From assembly GCF_030388245.1 (NCBI RefSeq), contig NZ_CP098362.1:558001-622000 (forward strand): a DNA stretch of 64,000 bases, in the 5' to 3' direction. Below are positions 49,887-58,805 of the stretch, piece after piece. Below the pieces are notes generated by a model, which was not told the DNA's origin, did not search any database, and worked only from the letters and a program-made list of their open reading frames with translations. Source of the stretch: Paracoccus sp. TOH (lineage in GTDB: Bacteria > Pseudomonadota > Alphaproteobacteria > Rhodobacterales > Rhodobacteraceae). Made by a program: the position numbers and the translations under genes. Position 1 is the stretch's first letter. Each line of letters starts with the position of its first letter.

Positions 49887-51065
49887 ATGCGTTTCAAGGA
49901 AGCTCTAAGGGACGGCAGCGATCCGCTGTATGCGCCCTGCACAGGAGTGTCCCGCGGGATCACGTATTGGAAAGCGCCAAAGAAGTATCGCGACCTGGGC
50001 TATAAGCCTACCAGTGTTGCGCTGGGAAAGGTCGGTGAGACCGACCCCAAGGTGTTGGCGCGCGAGGCCCGCAAGCTGACGGTGGCCATGCTGGATCATT
50101 TCGCGGCGCCTGACTATCCGGTCGGCACCTGGAACTGGCTGATCCATCGCTACGAGACTGACGACTATTCGCCATTCCGCAAGGTCAAGTTGAACTCGCG
50201 CAAATCCTACCGCGAGCAGCTTGCCAAGCTGAAAGGCGCGATCGGCCATCTTCCCATCGCCGCCATGACCTTCGAGGAAATCTCGAAGATGGAGGTCATG
50301 ATGCAGCGCAAGGGACGCACCCCGGGCTACATCCGCCGCCTGATGCAGATGATGCGCATCGTGGCCGGATATGGAAAAGCGTTGCGGATCAAGGAAGCGC
50401 GCGACGTTTCTGACACGCTGGGCGAGATGACCTTCGCTTCGGGACCGCGGCGCAATGTTCACCCGACGCGCGAGCAGATCCGCGCCATCATCGACGAAGC
50501 CGACCGCCGCGGGCTTCATGGCTTTGCTGCCAGCATCCTGATCCAGTGGACCTACATGCTGCGCGCCGTCGATGTTCGCGGGCACTGGTGGCCGAACGAT
50601 GGCCAGGAAGGCGGGTTCGTGCGCGCCGGGATGCGCTGGCAGGACGGCCTGACCTGGGACATGGTGGCCCCCGATCTGTCGTCATTCGATAAGGTGATCA
50701 GCAAGACGCGCAAGAGCATGCCTTGGCCCATGACGTTCGAGTTGACCCCCGAACTCAAGACCCGCCTGCGCATGCTCGGGGTTACGGGACGTTTCGGGCC
50801 CGTGATCCGGGACCGGAAAGGCTCCCCCTACAAGCAGGACACCTTCAGCAAGACCTTTGTCCGCATCCGTGATCACCTGAAGCTTCCCAAGGAGATCACA
50901 ATGATGGATACCCGCGCCGGTGCCATCACGGAGGGAAGACAGATGGGAGCAGATCCGTTCGCCTTGCGCGATGCCGCTCAACACGCCAATGTTGCCACCA
51001 CTGATCGCTACGTCCGCGGTCGGAGCGAGAGCGCGGCGAAGGTTGTCAAGCTTCGAAATCAATAA
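49887..51065 (+). CDS. int: Tyrosine-recombinase integrase
   Basis: 392 residues. N-terminal arm-type part, then a SAM-like core (YEQ-like YREQLAKLKGAIGHLPIAAM). Catalytic residues: Arg in YMLRAVDVRGHWW, then a KTRKSMPWPM-type Lys strand, TRAGAITEGRQMG in the second Arg block, and the nucleophile Tyr in ANVATTDRYVRG. Preceded by AGGAGG. It is the rightmost phage gene; the stop lies 33 bp before the gntR start. It is co-oriented with the early operon, so early antitermination could express it. Confidence 0.92.
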   Translation: MRFKEALRDGSDPLYAPCTGVSRGITYWKAPKKYRDLGYKPTSVALGKVGETDPKVLAREARKLTVAMLDHFAAPDYPVGTWNWLIHRYETDDYSPFRKVKLNSRKSYREQLAKLKGAIGHLPIAAMTFEEISKMEVMMQRKGRTPGYIRRLMQMMRIVAGYGKALRIKEARDVSDTLGEMTFASGPRRNVHPTREQIRAIIDEADRRGLHGFAASILIQWTYMLRAVDVRGHWWPNDGQEGGFVRAGMRWQDGLTWDMVAPDLSSFDKVISKTRKSMPWPMTFELTPELKTRLRMLGVTGRFGPVIRDRKGSPYKQDTFSKTFVRIRDHLKLPKEITMMDTRAGAITEGRQMGADPFALRDAAQHANVATTDRYVRGRSESAAKVVKLRNQ

Positions 51066-51098
51066 GAAATGGACGTTTCAACAGGAATGCCTAAGCGG

Positions 51099-51806
51099 AT
51101 GATAAATCAGGAGGAAATCCTCGCTTCCCTCGGAAGCCCGGTCAGTCGGAAAAACGCCGCCGAGACGGTGTTCGAGGATCTGCGAGGCGCGATACTTGCC
51201 GGCAATTTGCCGGTGGGCATCCGTTTGCCGTCCGAAGCCAAGCTGGCCGAGCGCTATGGCGTCAGTCGGCCGATCATCCGCGAAGCCATGCGCTCGCTGC
51301 AGACGCTGGGGCTGACCCGCAGCCGCAGTGGCAGCGGCAGCTTCGTCATTTCCGACCGGCAGACGCCCGAATTGGCCTATGGCAGCTATTCGGCGCGCGA
51401 ACTGATCGAGGCCCGCCCCTTCATCGAGATCCCCGCCGCCGGCTGGGCGGCACTGCGGCGCAGCCCGGACCAGCTGGCCCGGTTGACGCAGCTTTGCGAC
51501 AGCATGGAACGGCAGGAGGACGCGCTGAAATGGGTGCGGCTGGATTCCGACTTCCATTGCCTGATCGCCGAAGCGGCCGAGAACACCGTCTTCCTTCGCG
51601 TCGTCACCGACTCGCGCGAGGCGCTGATGCGCCAGTCCGAACTGGTGAACCTGATGGCCGATCGGCGCGTGACCTCGAATCACGAGCATCGCGCCATCGC
51701 CGAGGCGATCGCCGCCGGCTCGGAAGCCGAGGCCCAGGTCGCCATGCGCAAGCACCTGAACGAGGTCGAGCTGGCGATGACCTGGATCATCAACCAACAC
51801 GGCTGA
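51099..51806 (+). CDS. GntR-family regulator, FadR/FCD type
   Basis: 235 residues from ATG 51099 (starts at 51069 and 51087 are also open). The winged helix spans about 12-80: AETVFEDLRGAILAGNLPVG then LAERYGVSRPIIREAMRSLQ. The FCD ligand domain has the metal-type residues in LDSDFHCLIAEAAEN, TNHEHRAIAEAI-type (SNHEHRAIAEAIAAG) and MRKHLNEVELAM. It lies next to the asparagine genes and probably controls them. The prophage ends right before it and may have replaced its promoter. Confidence 0.85.
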   Translation: MINQEEILASLGSPVSRKNAAETVFEDLRGAILAGNLPVGIRLPSEAKLAERYGVSRPIIREAMRSLQTLGLTRSRSGSGSFVISDRQTPELAYGSYSARELIEARPFIEIPAAGWAALRRSPDQLARLTQLCDSMERQEDALKWVRLDSDFHCLIAEAAENTVFLRVVTDSREALMRQSELVNLMADRRVTSNHEHRAIAEAIAAGSEAEAQVAMRKHLNEVELAMTWIINQHG

Positions 51807-51914
51807 TTTCAGCCGGCGGTATTTCTTTCCGCTTATCCAAGATCTTGCAGACCATCTTTCACGCTTTTTGGGGCGCGCGTCCGCCACTGCCGGCCTCTGC
51901 CTCGGCAAAGATCC

Positions 51915-51961
51915 TTGACGCCGCCGCGCCCCAAACCCTAAACGCAAAATCTGTCATACAG
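51915..51961 (+). promoter_or_regulatory. Promoter and GntR-type operator before the asparagine genes
   Basis: TTGACG (51915-51920), 18 bp, TAAACG (51939-51944), followed at the predicted start by the dyad CTGTCATACAG (51951-51961). This fits the FadR-subfamily pattern GT-N3-AC. The neighbouring gntR is the natural candidate regulator. Confidence 0.5.
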
Positions 51962-52031
51962 CCTTTCAGATAATCCGATCATTGCGCCGATGGCAGGAGG
52001 CGGCCGCGGCGCGATTCGGGGCGGAGGAGCC

Positions 52032-52401
52032 ATGTCCCATCAAACCACCCCTGCCGAAGGTCGGGCGCTCGCCAAGAAGGCGTGCGGCTATCACCAGGAT
52101 CTCAAGCCGCGGCAGGTCCAGGTGGCACCGGGCTTTTCCTGGGCGCGGGCGGCCGGCTGGCCAGCGCCGGACCGGCGCTGGCTCGGCATCATCACCGCCC
52201 ACCGGCATCGCCAGCCCGGCCCTTCTGCTGGGCGTGGTGGTGCTGATGGCTCTCGACCATCCGATCGGCACCTGGACCGTCGCCTCTTTGCTGGTGATCG
52301 TGCCCGCGCTGGTGATAGGGTGGCATCTTGCGCGCGACCGCATCCACGGCGCGGCGCAGCAGCTTGAGGAGGAGATCGCAGACATGCAGGGCGCGTCGTG
52401 A
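52032..52401 (+). pseudogene. ansP: Remnant of an AnsP-like asparagine/amino-acid permease
   Basis: ATG 52032 after GGAGGAGCC begins MSHQTTPAEGRALAKKACGY then HQDLKPRQVQ, the start of AnsP-type permeases. A deletion plus frameshift follows; the next family segment GTGLFLGAGGRLASAGPALA reads in another frame (52124-52183). After a further, larger deletion the C-terminal part IASPALLLGVVVLMALDHPI then GTWTVASLLVIVPALVIGW continues in a third frame to the TGA. Of about 500 family residues only about 115 remain, so no transporter can be made. Its stop overlaps the asparaginase start (GTGA). Confidence 0.8.
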
Positions 52402-53333
52402 CCGTCATTGCCGAAAAGCCGCTGGTGGCCGTGCTGGCCACCGGAGGCACCATCGCCAGCAGCCGCGGCGCCGACGGCTCTGCCAGTCCCAGCCTCAGCG
52501 GCCAGGACCTGCTGGGCCTGCTGCCTCCCGTGGCCGTCGAGCTGCGCCCGCAGGAGCTGCTGGCGCGCGATTCGGCCAGCCTGACGCTGGCCGACATGCA
52601 GCGCATCAGCGATGCGGTCGGCGCGCAGCTTGCGGATCCGCGGCTGGCCGGCATCGTGGTGCTGCACGGCACCGACGCGATGGAGGAAACCGCCCTGCTG
52701 GTGCAGCTTCAGCATCTGCCGTCCAAGCCCGTGGTGTTCACCGGCGCGCAATTCGCCTCGGATCACCCGCGATCCGACGGGATCGCCAACCTGGCGCTGG
52801 CGCTCGACAAGGTGCTGCAGGGCGGGGCCGGCGTGACCGTGGCCTTCGGCAGCCGGCAATTCCCGGTCTGGGGGCTCTACAAGTTCGCGACGGACTCGGC
52901 GGATGCCTTTCGCTGCGTGGCGCATGAAGGCATGGGGCCGCGTCGCACCCTGCCCGCCCCGGTCGCCGGGCTGAGGGTCGATATCGTCGCCGCCCATCCC
53001 GGCAGCGACGGCGTGCATCTGGATGCCAGCATCGCCGCCGGCGCCCGCGGCATCGTGGTCTCGGCGCTGGGGTCGGGCAACGCCTCGCCCGAGCTGGTCG
53101 CGGCCATCGCCCGCGCCCGCGCCCGCGGCATCACCGTGGTGGTGTCGAGCCGCGTCCCCGAGGGCATCCTGGCGCCGATCTATGGCGGCGGCGGCGGCGG
53201 TCACGACATGAAGCGCGCCGGTGCCATTCATGCCCGGCTGCTGCGGCCCGGACAGGCCCGCATCCTGCTGGCCGCCATGCTCGCCAACGACCGCCCCGAG
53301 GAGGAAATCGCCGAGATATTCGAGAAAGCATAG
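52398..53333 (+). CDS. L-asparaginase
   Basis: 311 residues from GTG 52398. Asparaginase signature 1 VLATGGTIASSRG (nucleophile Thr about 16-18) and signature 2 GIVVLHGTDAMEETALLVQL with the TD pair are intact, and GAMR-like GAQFASDHPRSDG follows. It hydrolyses L-asparagine (perhaps glutamine) to aspartate and ammonia. No signal peptide, so probably cytoplasmic. The Gly-rich loop IYGGGGGGHDMKR replaces the usual C-terminal strand. It is encoded directly after the permease remnant and presumably shares its GntR-controlled promoter. Confidence 0.88.
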   Translation: MTVIAEKPLVAVLATGGTIASSRGADGSASPSLSGQDLLGLLPPVAVELRPQELLARDSASLTLADMQRISDAVGAQLADPRLAGIVVLHGTDAMEETALLVQLQHLPSKPVVFTGAQFASDHPRSDGIANLALALDKVLQGGAGVTVAFGSRQFPVWGLYKFATDSADAFRCVAHEGMGPRRTLPAPVAGLRVDIVAAHPGSDGVHLDASIAAGARGIVVSALGSGNASPELVAAIARARARGITVVVSSRVPEGILAPIYGGGGGGHDMKRAGAIHARLLRPGQARILLAAMLANDRPEEEIAEIFEKA

Positions 53334-53380
53334 TTTTCTTCTGATCTTACAGGAAGAAAATCCATGTTTTCTAGGGCAAT

Positions 53381-53401
53381 GCCCTTGCCTTCGGCAAGGG
53401 C
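53381..53401 (+). terminator. Hairpin after the asparaginase gene
   Basis: Perfect 9-bp stem GCCCTTGCC / GGCAAGGGC with loop TTC, 48 bp past the stop. No good T-tract, so termination is likely weak or Rho-assisted. Confidence 0.5.
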
Positions 53402-53463
53402 CTGGCCTTTGCGTGGCATAATGATAAAGTCACCCGATCCGCAATCTGCATATCGTCGGTGAC

Positions 53464-54417
53464 ATGTCCCTGCCTCCCGCCCGCCTGATGCTGAAACCCG
53501 CCCAGCTGCGCCTGATCCAGCAGATCGCGGAGCATGGCCAGCTGCAACTCGCGGCCGAGACGGTGGGCATGACCCAGCCGGCCGCCTCGCGCATGCTGGC
53601 CGAGATCGAGAACCAGGTCGGCGCCCAGCTGTTCCTGCGCCAGCCCAAGGGGATGGAGCCGACCGAGATCGGCCGCGCCGTCCTGCGCCGCGCCCGCGTC
53701 ATCCTGCGCGAGATGTTCAGCATGGTCGCCGATGTGCGCGCCCTGCGCGAAGGGTTCGGCGGCTCGCTGCGGGTCGGCGCGGTGACGGGTCCGGCGGTGG
53801 GCTATCTGGTGACCGCCATCCGCGAGATCAAGCAGACGGCGCCGGACGCCGACATCACCGTGGACGTCATGCCCTCGCGCGAGTTGCTGGGCCATCTGGC
53901 CGCCGGAGAGATGGATTTCGTGCTGGCCCGCATCCTGCCGGAATTCGACAGCCAGGACTTCAACATCCTGCCGATGCGGGACGAGAAAGTGTCCTTTCTG
54001 GTGCGGTCGAGCCATCCGCTCTGCCGCTCCTCCTCGGTCACGCTGACCGAGCTGGCCGGGCAGGAATGGGTGATGCAAAGCCGTGGCGCCCCGATCCGCG
54101 AGGCGGCGCTGGCGGCCTTTGCCGATGTCGGCCTGGCCGAGCCCCGCAACATCGTCAACAGCCCCTCGCTTCTGCTGACCATCGCCTATCTGGCGCAATG
54201 CGACGCGGTGGCCCCGATGTCCGAGGAGGTGGCCGAACTCTTGATCCGGCCGCCGGTCGGGGCCGGTTTCGCGGTGCTGCAAGTCCCGCACGAGATCCGC
54301 GTCTCGCCCTATTACCTGCTCGACCTCAAGCGCCGGCCGCTGTCGCCGCTGGCGATGCGGCTGCGCGAGAAGCTGGTCGCCCTCTCGCGCAGCCCGGTCC
54401 GCGAGGCCCATGCCTGA
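53464..54417 (+). CDS. LysR-family transcriptional regulator
   Basis: 317 residues. The N-terminal winged helix reads LKPAQLRLIQQIAEHGQLQL then AAETVGMTQPAASRMLAEIE (about 11-50); the rest is a periplasmic-binding-protein-like effector domain (SLRVGAVTGPAVGYLVTAI; MDFVLARILPEF). The target is not indicated by context: it converges on tcyP (stops 8 bp apart) and follows the asparaginase gene by 130 bp. Confidence 0.88.
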   Translation: MSLPPARLMLKPAQLRLIQQIAEHGQLQLAAETVGMTQPAASRMLAEIENQVGAQLFLRQPKGMEPTEIGRAVLRRARVILREMFSMVADVRALREGFGGSLRVGAVTGPAVGYLVTAIREIKQTAPDADITVDVMPSRELLGHLAAGEMDFVLARILPEFDSQDFNILPMRDEKVSFLVRSSHPLCRSSSVTLTELAGQEWVMQSRGAPIREAALAAFADVGLAEPRNIVNSPSLLLTIAYLAQCDAVAPMSEEVAELLIRPPVGAGFAVLQVPHEIRVSPYYLLDLKRRPLSPLAMRLREKLVALSRSPVREAHA

Positions 54418-54425
54418 CCCGCGGG

Positions 54426-55814
54426 TCAGGCGTTCTGCAGCTCGCCCGCCTCGCTGTTCTGCAGGACGGACTTGTCGGTCTGTCCCAGCAATTGCGAGGT
54501 GACGGTGCCGGCGGTCATCGCACCCGAGACGTTCAGCGCCGTGCGGCCCATGTCGATCAGCGGCTCGACCGAGATCAGCAGGGCCACCAGCGTCACCGGC
54601 AGGCCCATGGCCGGCAGCACGATCAGCGCCGCCATGGTCGCGCCGCCGCCGACCCCGGCCACCCCGGCCGAGGACAGGGTGACGATGGCCAGCAGCGTGA
54701 TGATCCAGCCCGGATCGGTCGGGTTGATGCCCACGGTCGGCGCCACCATCACCGCCAGCATCGCCGGATAAAGCCCGGCGCAGCCGTTCTGCCCGATCGT
54801 GGCCCCGAACGAGGCCGAGAAGCTGGCGATGGTCTGCGGGATGCCCAGCCGGCGGGTCTGGATCTCGACGTTCAGCGGAATGGTCGCGGCGCTGGAGCGG
54901 CTGGAAAAGGCGAAGCTGAGCGCCGGGATGATCTTCTTGAAGAACAGCAGCGGATTCACCCCGGTCAGGGTCAGCAGCACGCCATGCACCACGAACATGA
55001 TCGCCAGGCCGATATACGAGGCGATGACGAACTTGCCGAGATTCAGGATGTCGGCCGCGTTCGAGGTCGCCGCCATCTTGGTCATCAGCGCCATGACGCC
55101 GTAAGGGGTCAGCGCCATGATCAGCCGCACGAGCTGGCTGATCCAGCCCTGCAGCACGTCGATCAGGGCCAGCAGGCTGCGGCCCCGTTCCTCGTCGCGG
55201 CGCACCAGCCGGATCGCGGCGACGCCCAGGAAGGCCGCGAAGATCACCACCGAGATGATCGAGGTCGGGTTGGCCCCGGTCAGGTCGGCGAAGGGGTTCT
55301 TGGGAATGAAGGACAGGATCAGCTGCGGCACGGTCAGGTCGGCGACCTTGGGCGCATAGCTGCTTTCCAGCGCCGTCAGCCGCGCCGTCTCGGCGGCGCC
55401 CTGGGCCAGACCCTCGGCGGTCAGGTTGAAGATCAGCGACATGACCACGCCCACGAAGGCCGCGATCAGCGTGGTGAACAGCAGCGTGCCCAGCGTCAGC
55501 ACCGAGATCCGCCCCAGCGCCGAGGCGTCGTGCAGCCGCGCCACGGCGCTGAGGATCGCCGCGAAGACCAGCGGCATGACCACCATCTGCAGAAGCTGCA
55601 CATAGCCGTTTCCGACGATGTTGATCCAGTTGATCGTGGTCTGCAGCGCCTCGGATTCCAGGCCGTAGACCAGTTGCAGCCCGATCCCGAACACGGTGCC
55701 CAGGATCAGGCCGATGAAGACCCGCACCGACAGCGACAGCTGGCCGCCTTGCAGGCGGACCAGGGCGACGATCAGGGCGGCGAATATCGCAAGGTTGATG
55801 AGAACGGATACCAT
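54426..55814 (-). CDS. tcyP: TcyP-like L-cystine symporter (DAACS family)
   Basis: 462 residues, the same length as E. coli TcyP (YdjN) and very similar in recall: [80 protein letters not shown] and [19 protein letters not shown]. Sodium/proton-coupled inner-membrane carrier of the dicarboxylate/amino acid:cation symporter family; L-cystine uptake is assigned from this strong resemblance. Monocistronic, transcribed away from the MFS gene. Confidence 0.9.
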   Translation of the reverse strand: MVSVLINLAIFAALIVALVRLQGGQLSLSVRVFIGLILGTVFGIGLQLVYGLESEALQTTINWINIVGNGYVQLLQMVVMPLVFAAILSAVARLHDASALGRISVLTLGTLLFTTLIAAFVGVVMSLIFNLTAEGLAQGAAETARLTALESSYAPKVADLTVPQLILSFIPKNPFADLTGANPTSIISVVIFAAFLGVAAIRLVRRDEERGRSLLALIDVLQGWISQLVRLIMALTPYGVMALMTKMAATSNAADILNLGKFVIASYIGLAIMFVVHGVLLTLTGVNPLLFFKKIIPALSFAFSSRSSAATIPLNVEIQTRRLGIPQTIASFSASFGATIGQNGCAGLYPAMLAVMVAPTVGINPTDPGWIITLLAIVTLSSAGVAGVGGGATMAALIVLPAMGLPVTLVALLISVEPLIDMGRTALNVSGAMTAGTVTSQLLGQTDKSVLQNSEAGELQNA

Positions 55815-56142
55815 CGCGCATCTCCGGCAATTTCAGATTGTTCCGTTAAGCCATAATGCACGCCCGGCGTATAGCAGGGACCGGACAAGACCCGTGCAGC
55901 ATCACGGGGTTCTGCCGATAAAGGAAGTCCCATCACCCGCCGCAAGCGCCGCAATGCCGGTATGCAGGCTCGATATTTCAGGAAATATTGCGACTGTATG
56001 CGGATATTGTCGATTATCAGCCCGGACCCGCCGGGCTATCGTTCCGCAGGATCGCATCACCGGGCAGGTTTCGCAATCAACCTCCGGCTTCGCAACAGCC
56101 CCATGGCGCCCGGCCGATCCGCGAGAAGGAGCGACAGGACCA
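55815..56142. other. Divergent intergenic region tcyP / MFS gene
   Basis: 328 bp without a supported gene. A perfect palindrome ATATTTC-AG-GAAATAT (55973-55988) stands out in an AT-rich patch and is a likely operator. Both divergent promoters should lie here. Confidence 0.5.
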
Positions 56143-57381
56143 GTGACTGCGAACAAGGCGAAACCCGCGGCCGATCCGCGGCCCTGGATGCTTGCGGTCG
56201 TGGCGCTGGTCGGCCTGGCGCTGCGCCCCTTCCTGACCGGGCTCGGCCCGGTGGCGGGTCCGGTCGCGGCCGATACCGGCCTTTCCCTGCAGGGCCTGTC
56301 GCTGCTGACCCTGCTGCCGATCCTGCTGATGGGCGCCGGCGCCTTCTTCGGGCCGGGCCTGCAGGCGCGGCTGGGCGCAAAGCGCGCCACCGTCGCGGCG
56401 CTGCTGGTGCTGGCCCTGGGCTCGGCCCTGCGGCTGGTCGCGCATTCGGCGGCCCAGATGCTGGGTTCGGCCGTGCTGCTGGGGCTTGGCGCGGCGGCGG
56501 TGCAGGCGGTGTTTCCCGCCGTCATCAAGCGCGAGTTCCCGCGCCGCGTCAGCCTGGCGATGGGGCTTTATGCCTCGATGATGATGGGCGGCGGCGCCTT
56601 CGGCGCCCAGGCCGCGCCGCTGGTCGCCGGCTGGAGCGGCAGCTGGCGCCTGGCGCTGGGCTGGCTGGCCCTGCCCGCGGCGCTGACGGCCTTGCTGGTC
56701 GCCCTTGTCCTGCCCCGCGAACAGGGCGCCGGCCGCAGCGGCGGCCTGGCCTTGCGGGGCTGGCTGGGTCGGCCGCGGGTCTGGTTGCTGATGGCCTGTT
56801 TCGGCCTGATCAATGGCGGCTATTCCTCGTCGGTGGCATGGCTCGCGCCGGCCTTCCGCGACCTGGGCTGGACGGCCGGCGCCAGCGGCGAGCTGCTGGC
56901 GCTGCTGGCCGTGGGCCAGGCAATCTCGGCCCTGCTGACGCCGGTGCTCGCCAGCCGCGGCAGCGACCGGCGGCCCTGGCTGCTGGGTTGCCTTGCCCTG
57001 CAGGCCCTGGGCTTCGCCCTGCTGGCGCTGCGCCCCGAGGCCGCCCCGCATCTGACCGCCTTCCTGCTGGGCGCGGGGCTTGGCGGCTGCTTCTCGCTGA
57101 TGATGGTGGTGGCACTGGACCACCTGCCCGACCCGGTCGAAGCCGGCGCCCTGGCCGCGCTGATGCAAGGCGGCGGCTTCCTGCTGGCGGCCCTGCCGCC
57201 CTGGCTGCTGGCGGCGCTGCATGACCAAACCGGCAGCTTCGCCGCCGGGTGGGAACTGCATCTGGGGGCGGTGCTGCTGGTCGGCCTGCTGGCCCTGCGC
57301 CTGTCGCCGCAAAGCTACCGGCCCGCGCTGGGTCGCGCCGCCGCGCCTGCGCCGCTGCCCGGCCGCGCCCCGGCGGAATGA
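56143..57381 (+). CDS. CynX/NimT-family MFS transporter
   Basis: 412 residues from GTG 56143 with AAGGAG and ACAGGA upstream; the frame is open further upstream but unsupported. About 12 membrane segments, ALRPFLTGLGPVAGPVAADT near the first helix and GAGAFFGPGLQARLGAKRAT as the motif A region are typical of CynX/NimT (cyanate or nitroimidazole transporters). The substrate is unknown. The HbpS-like gene follows by 32 bp, so the two may form an operon. Confidence 0.8.
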   Translation: MTANKAKPAADPRPWMLAVVALVGLALRPFLTGLGPVAGPVAADTGLSLQGLSLLTLLPILLMGAGAFFGPGLQARLGAKRATVAALLVLALGSALRLVAHSAAQMLGSAVLLGLGAAAVQAVFPAVIKREFPRRVSLAMGLYASMMMGGGAFGAQAAPLVAGWSGSWRLALGWLALPAALTALLVALVLPREQGAGRSGGLALRGWLGRPRVWLLMACFGLINGGYSSSVAWLAPAFRDLGWTAGASGELLALLAVGQAISALLTPVLASRGSDRRPWLLGCLALQALGFALLALRPEAAPHLTAFLLGAGLGGCFSLMMVVALDHLPDPVEAGALAALMQGGGFLLAALPPWLLAALHDQTGSFAAGWELHLGAVLLVGLLALRLSPQSYRPALGRAAAPAPLPGRAPAE

Positions 57382-57413
57382 ACGGCTGCGCAAGATTTTC
57401 AAAGGAGGAACCC

Positions 57414-57839
57414 ATGCTCACCATCACCCGACTGGACCAGGCGGACGCCCGCCTGCTGATCGCCGGCGCCGAGACCCATGCGCACGGGATCGGCGTGCCC
57501 ATGTGCATCGCCGTCACCGACGAAAGCGGGCAGCTGCTGGCCTTTTCGCGCATGGATGGCGGCAAGGTGACCTCGGCGACCATTGCCGTCGACAAGGCCT
57601 TCACCGCCGCCGCGGCGCGCAAGGCCACGCATGAATACGGCGCCGCCAGCCAGCCGGGCGCACCGGCCTGGGGGATTTCCTCGGCCATCGGCGGGCGGCT
57701 GATGGTGGTGGGCGGCGGCCTGCCGGTCGAGCATGACGGCCACATCGTCGGCGGCATCGGCGTCTCGTCCGGAACGCCGGCGCAGGATCAGGCGGTGGCG
57801 CAGGCGGGCATCGACCATTGGCGGGCGCACCGCGCCTGA
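57414..57839 (+). CDS. GlcG/HbpS-family protein
   Basis: 141 residues from ATG 57414 after AAAGGAGGAACCC. Family blocks: IGVPMCIAVTDESGQLLAFS, RMDGGKVTSATIAVDKAFTA, GGRLMVVGGGLPVEHDGHIV then GGIGVSSGTPAQDQAVAQAG. HbpS binds heme; GlcG is linked to glycolate use. No signal peptide. Ligand and partner are unknown. Confidence 0.85.
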   Translation: MLTITRLDQADARLLIAGAETHAHGIGVPMCIAVTDESGQLLAFSRMDGGKVTSATIAVDKAFTAAAARKATHEYGAASQPGAPAWGISSAIGGRLMVVGGGLPVEHDGHIVGGIGVSSGTPAQDQAVAQAGIDHWRAHRA

Positions 57840-57999
57840 CCTTTGGGCAAGGGACGGGCGATCTCGTCCGTTCCCGTCATGCCACACCCGGCGGGGCACC
57901 GGCCGGGGCCGGTCTGGACGCCAAGCGACGCGCCGGATAAGGCGGGCGCATTCCCCTGCCATCATGGCGCGGGGGCGCCTCACCTGCCTGCAAGAGATC

Positions 58000-58737
58000 A
58001 TGCTGCTCTGGTTCCTGCCCATCGCCGCGGCCGTCTTCGGCGCAGCCATCCTGCGCGGCCTGACCGGCTTCGGCTTCGCCTTGGCGGCGGTGCCGCTGAT
58101 GTCGCTGATCATCCAGCCGCGCGTGGCGGTGGCCAGCGCCATCCTGCTGCAGGTGATGATCGGCTTTCGCGACCTCATGCACCTGCATGGCAGCTATGAT
58201 CGCGCGGCGGTGCTGCGGCTGTCGCTGGGCTCGCTACTGGGCATGCCCTTCGGCATCGCGGCGCTGGCGCTGTTCGACCCCGATGCCGGGCGGCTTGCCA
58301 TCGCCGCGATCTCGCTGGCCGGGCTGGGCATGATGCTGCGCCAGCCGCACCGCCATCTGGCGCCCGGCCCCGGCATGACCTTGGCGGCCGGGGCGCTGTC
58401 GGGCCTGTTCGGCAGCCTCGCCGCCATGCCCGGCCCGCCCACCGTGGCCTATTTCGTCGCCAGCGGCACCCCGGCTGCGCGGGCCAGGGCCTCGATGATG
58501 ATCTTCTTCTTCGCCTCGGCGCTGATCACCCTGCCGGGGCTGGCGGTCGCGGGGGCGGTGGATCTGCGCACGCTGGGGCTCAGCCTGGCGCTGCTGCCGC
58601 TGCTGGTCTCGGGCACCTGGGTCGGCGGGCAGCTGTTCCGTCGCCTCGACCCGCGGCATTATCGCGGGCTGGCGCTGGGGGTCATGGCGCTGTCGGCCGG
58701 GCTTGCCGGGGCGCGGGCGCTGGCCGGGCTGTTCTGA
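58000..58737 (+). CDS. TauE/SafE-family (TSUP) permease
   Basis: 245 residues from ATG 58000 (an ATG 12 codons upstream is possible). About eight membrane segments; AILRGLTGFGFALAAVPLMS in the first and ALSGLFGSLAAMPGPPTVAY in the second half are the family's repeated motifs. Members export sulfite or sulfur-containing organic anions; the substrate here is open. Not clearly in an operon. Confidence 0.8.
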   Translation: MLLWFLPIAAAVFGAAILRGLTGFGFALAAVPLMSLIIQPRVAVASAILLQVMIGFRDLMHLHGSYDRAAVLRLSLGSLLGMPFGIAALALFDPDAGRLAIAAISLAGLGMMLRQPHRHLAPGPGMTLAAGALSGLFGSLAAMPGPPTVAYFVASGTPAARARASMMIFFFASALITLPGLAVAGAVDLRTLGLSLALLPLLVSGTWVGGQLFRRLDPRHYRGLALGVMALSAGLAGARALAGLF

Positions 58738-58805
58738 CCCCCGGCTTGCGCTGCAACGCCGGACAGGCTATCCGCCCGGGCTTTGCGGAAACAGGGCGCA
58801 GGGAA

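Larger units (their letters stand above)
10747..51068. mobile_element. Lambda-like siphovirus prophage, about 40 kb (ends approximate)
   Basis: The region contains, in lambda-like order, lysis, tail, head and packaging genes (minus strand), replication and regulatory genes, a repressor flanked by operators, a plus-strand early operon, and excisionase-like and integrase genes at the right end. All head and tail modules are represented and I saw no broken phage gene, so it may be functional. The left limit is the chrBA terminator; the right limit is the integrase stop, close to gntR. No tRNA lies at either end and the duplicated att core was not recognised. Coordinates are therefore bounds, not measured ends. 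Confidence 0.9.

Noticed and set aside
10754..51108. Shared GATGATA near 10754 and 51102 as att core
   Set aside because: Seven bases shared between two regions of a few hundred bases are expected by chance.
52032..52401. Functional 139-residue membrane protein upstream of asparaginase
   Set aside because: The apparent ORF is the C-terminal remnant of an amino-acid permease; the true start and a middle segment survive in two other frames.
56077..57402. 441-codon minus-strand ORF opposite the MFS gene
   Set aside because: Gln/Arg-rich shadow frame of a clear 12-helix transporter.
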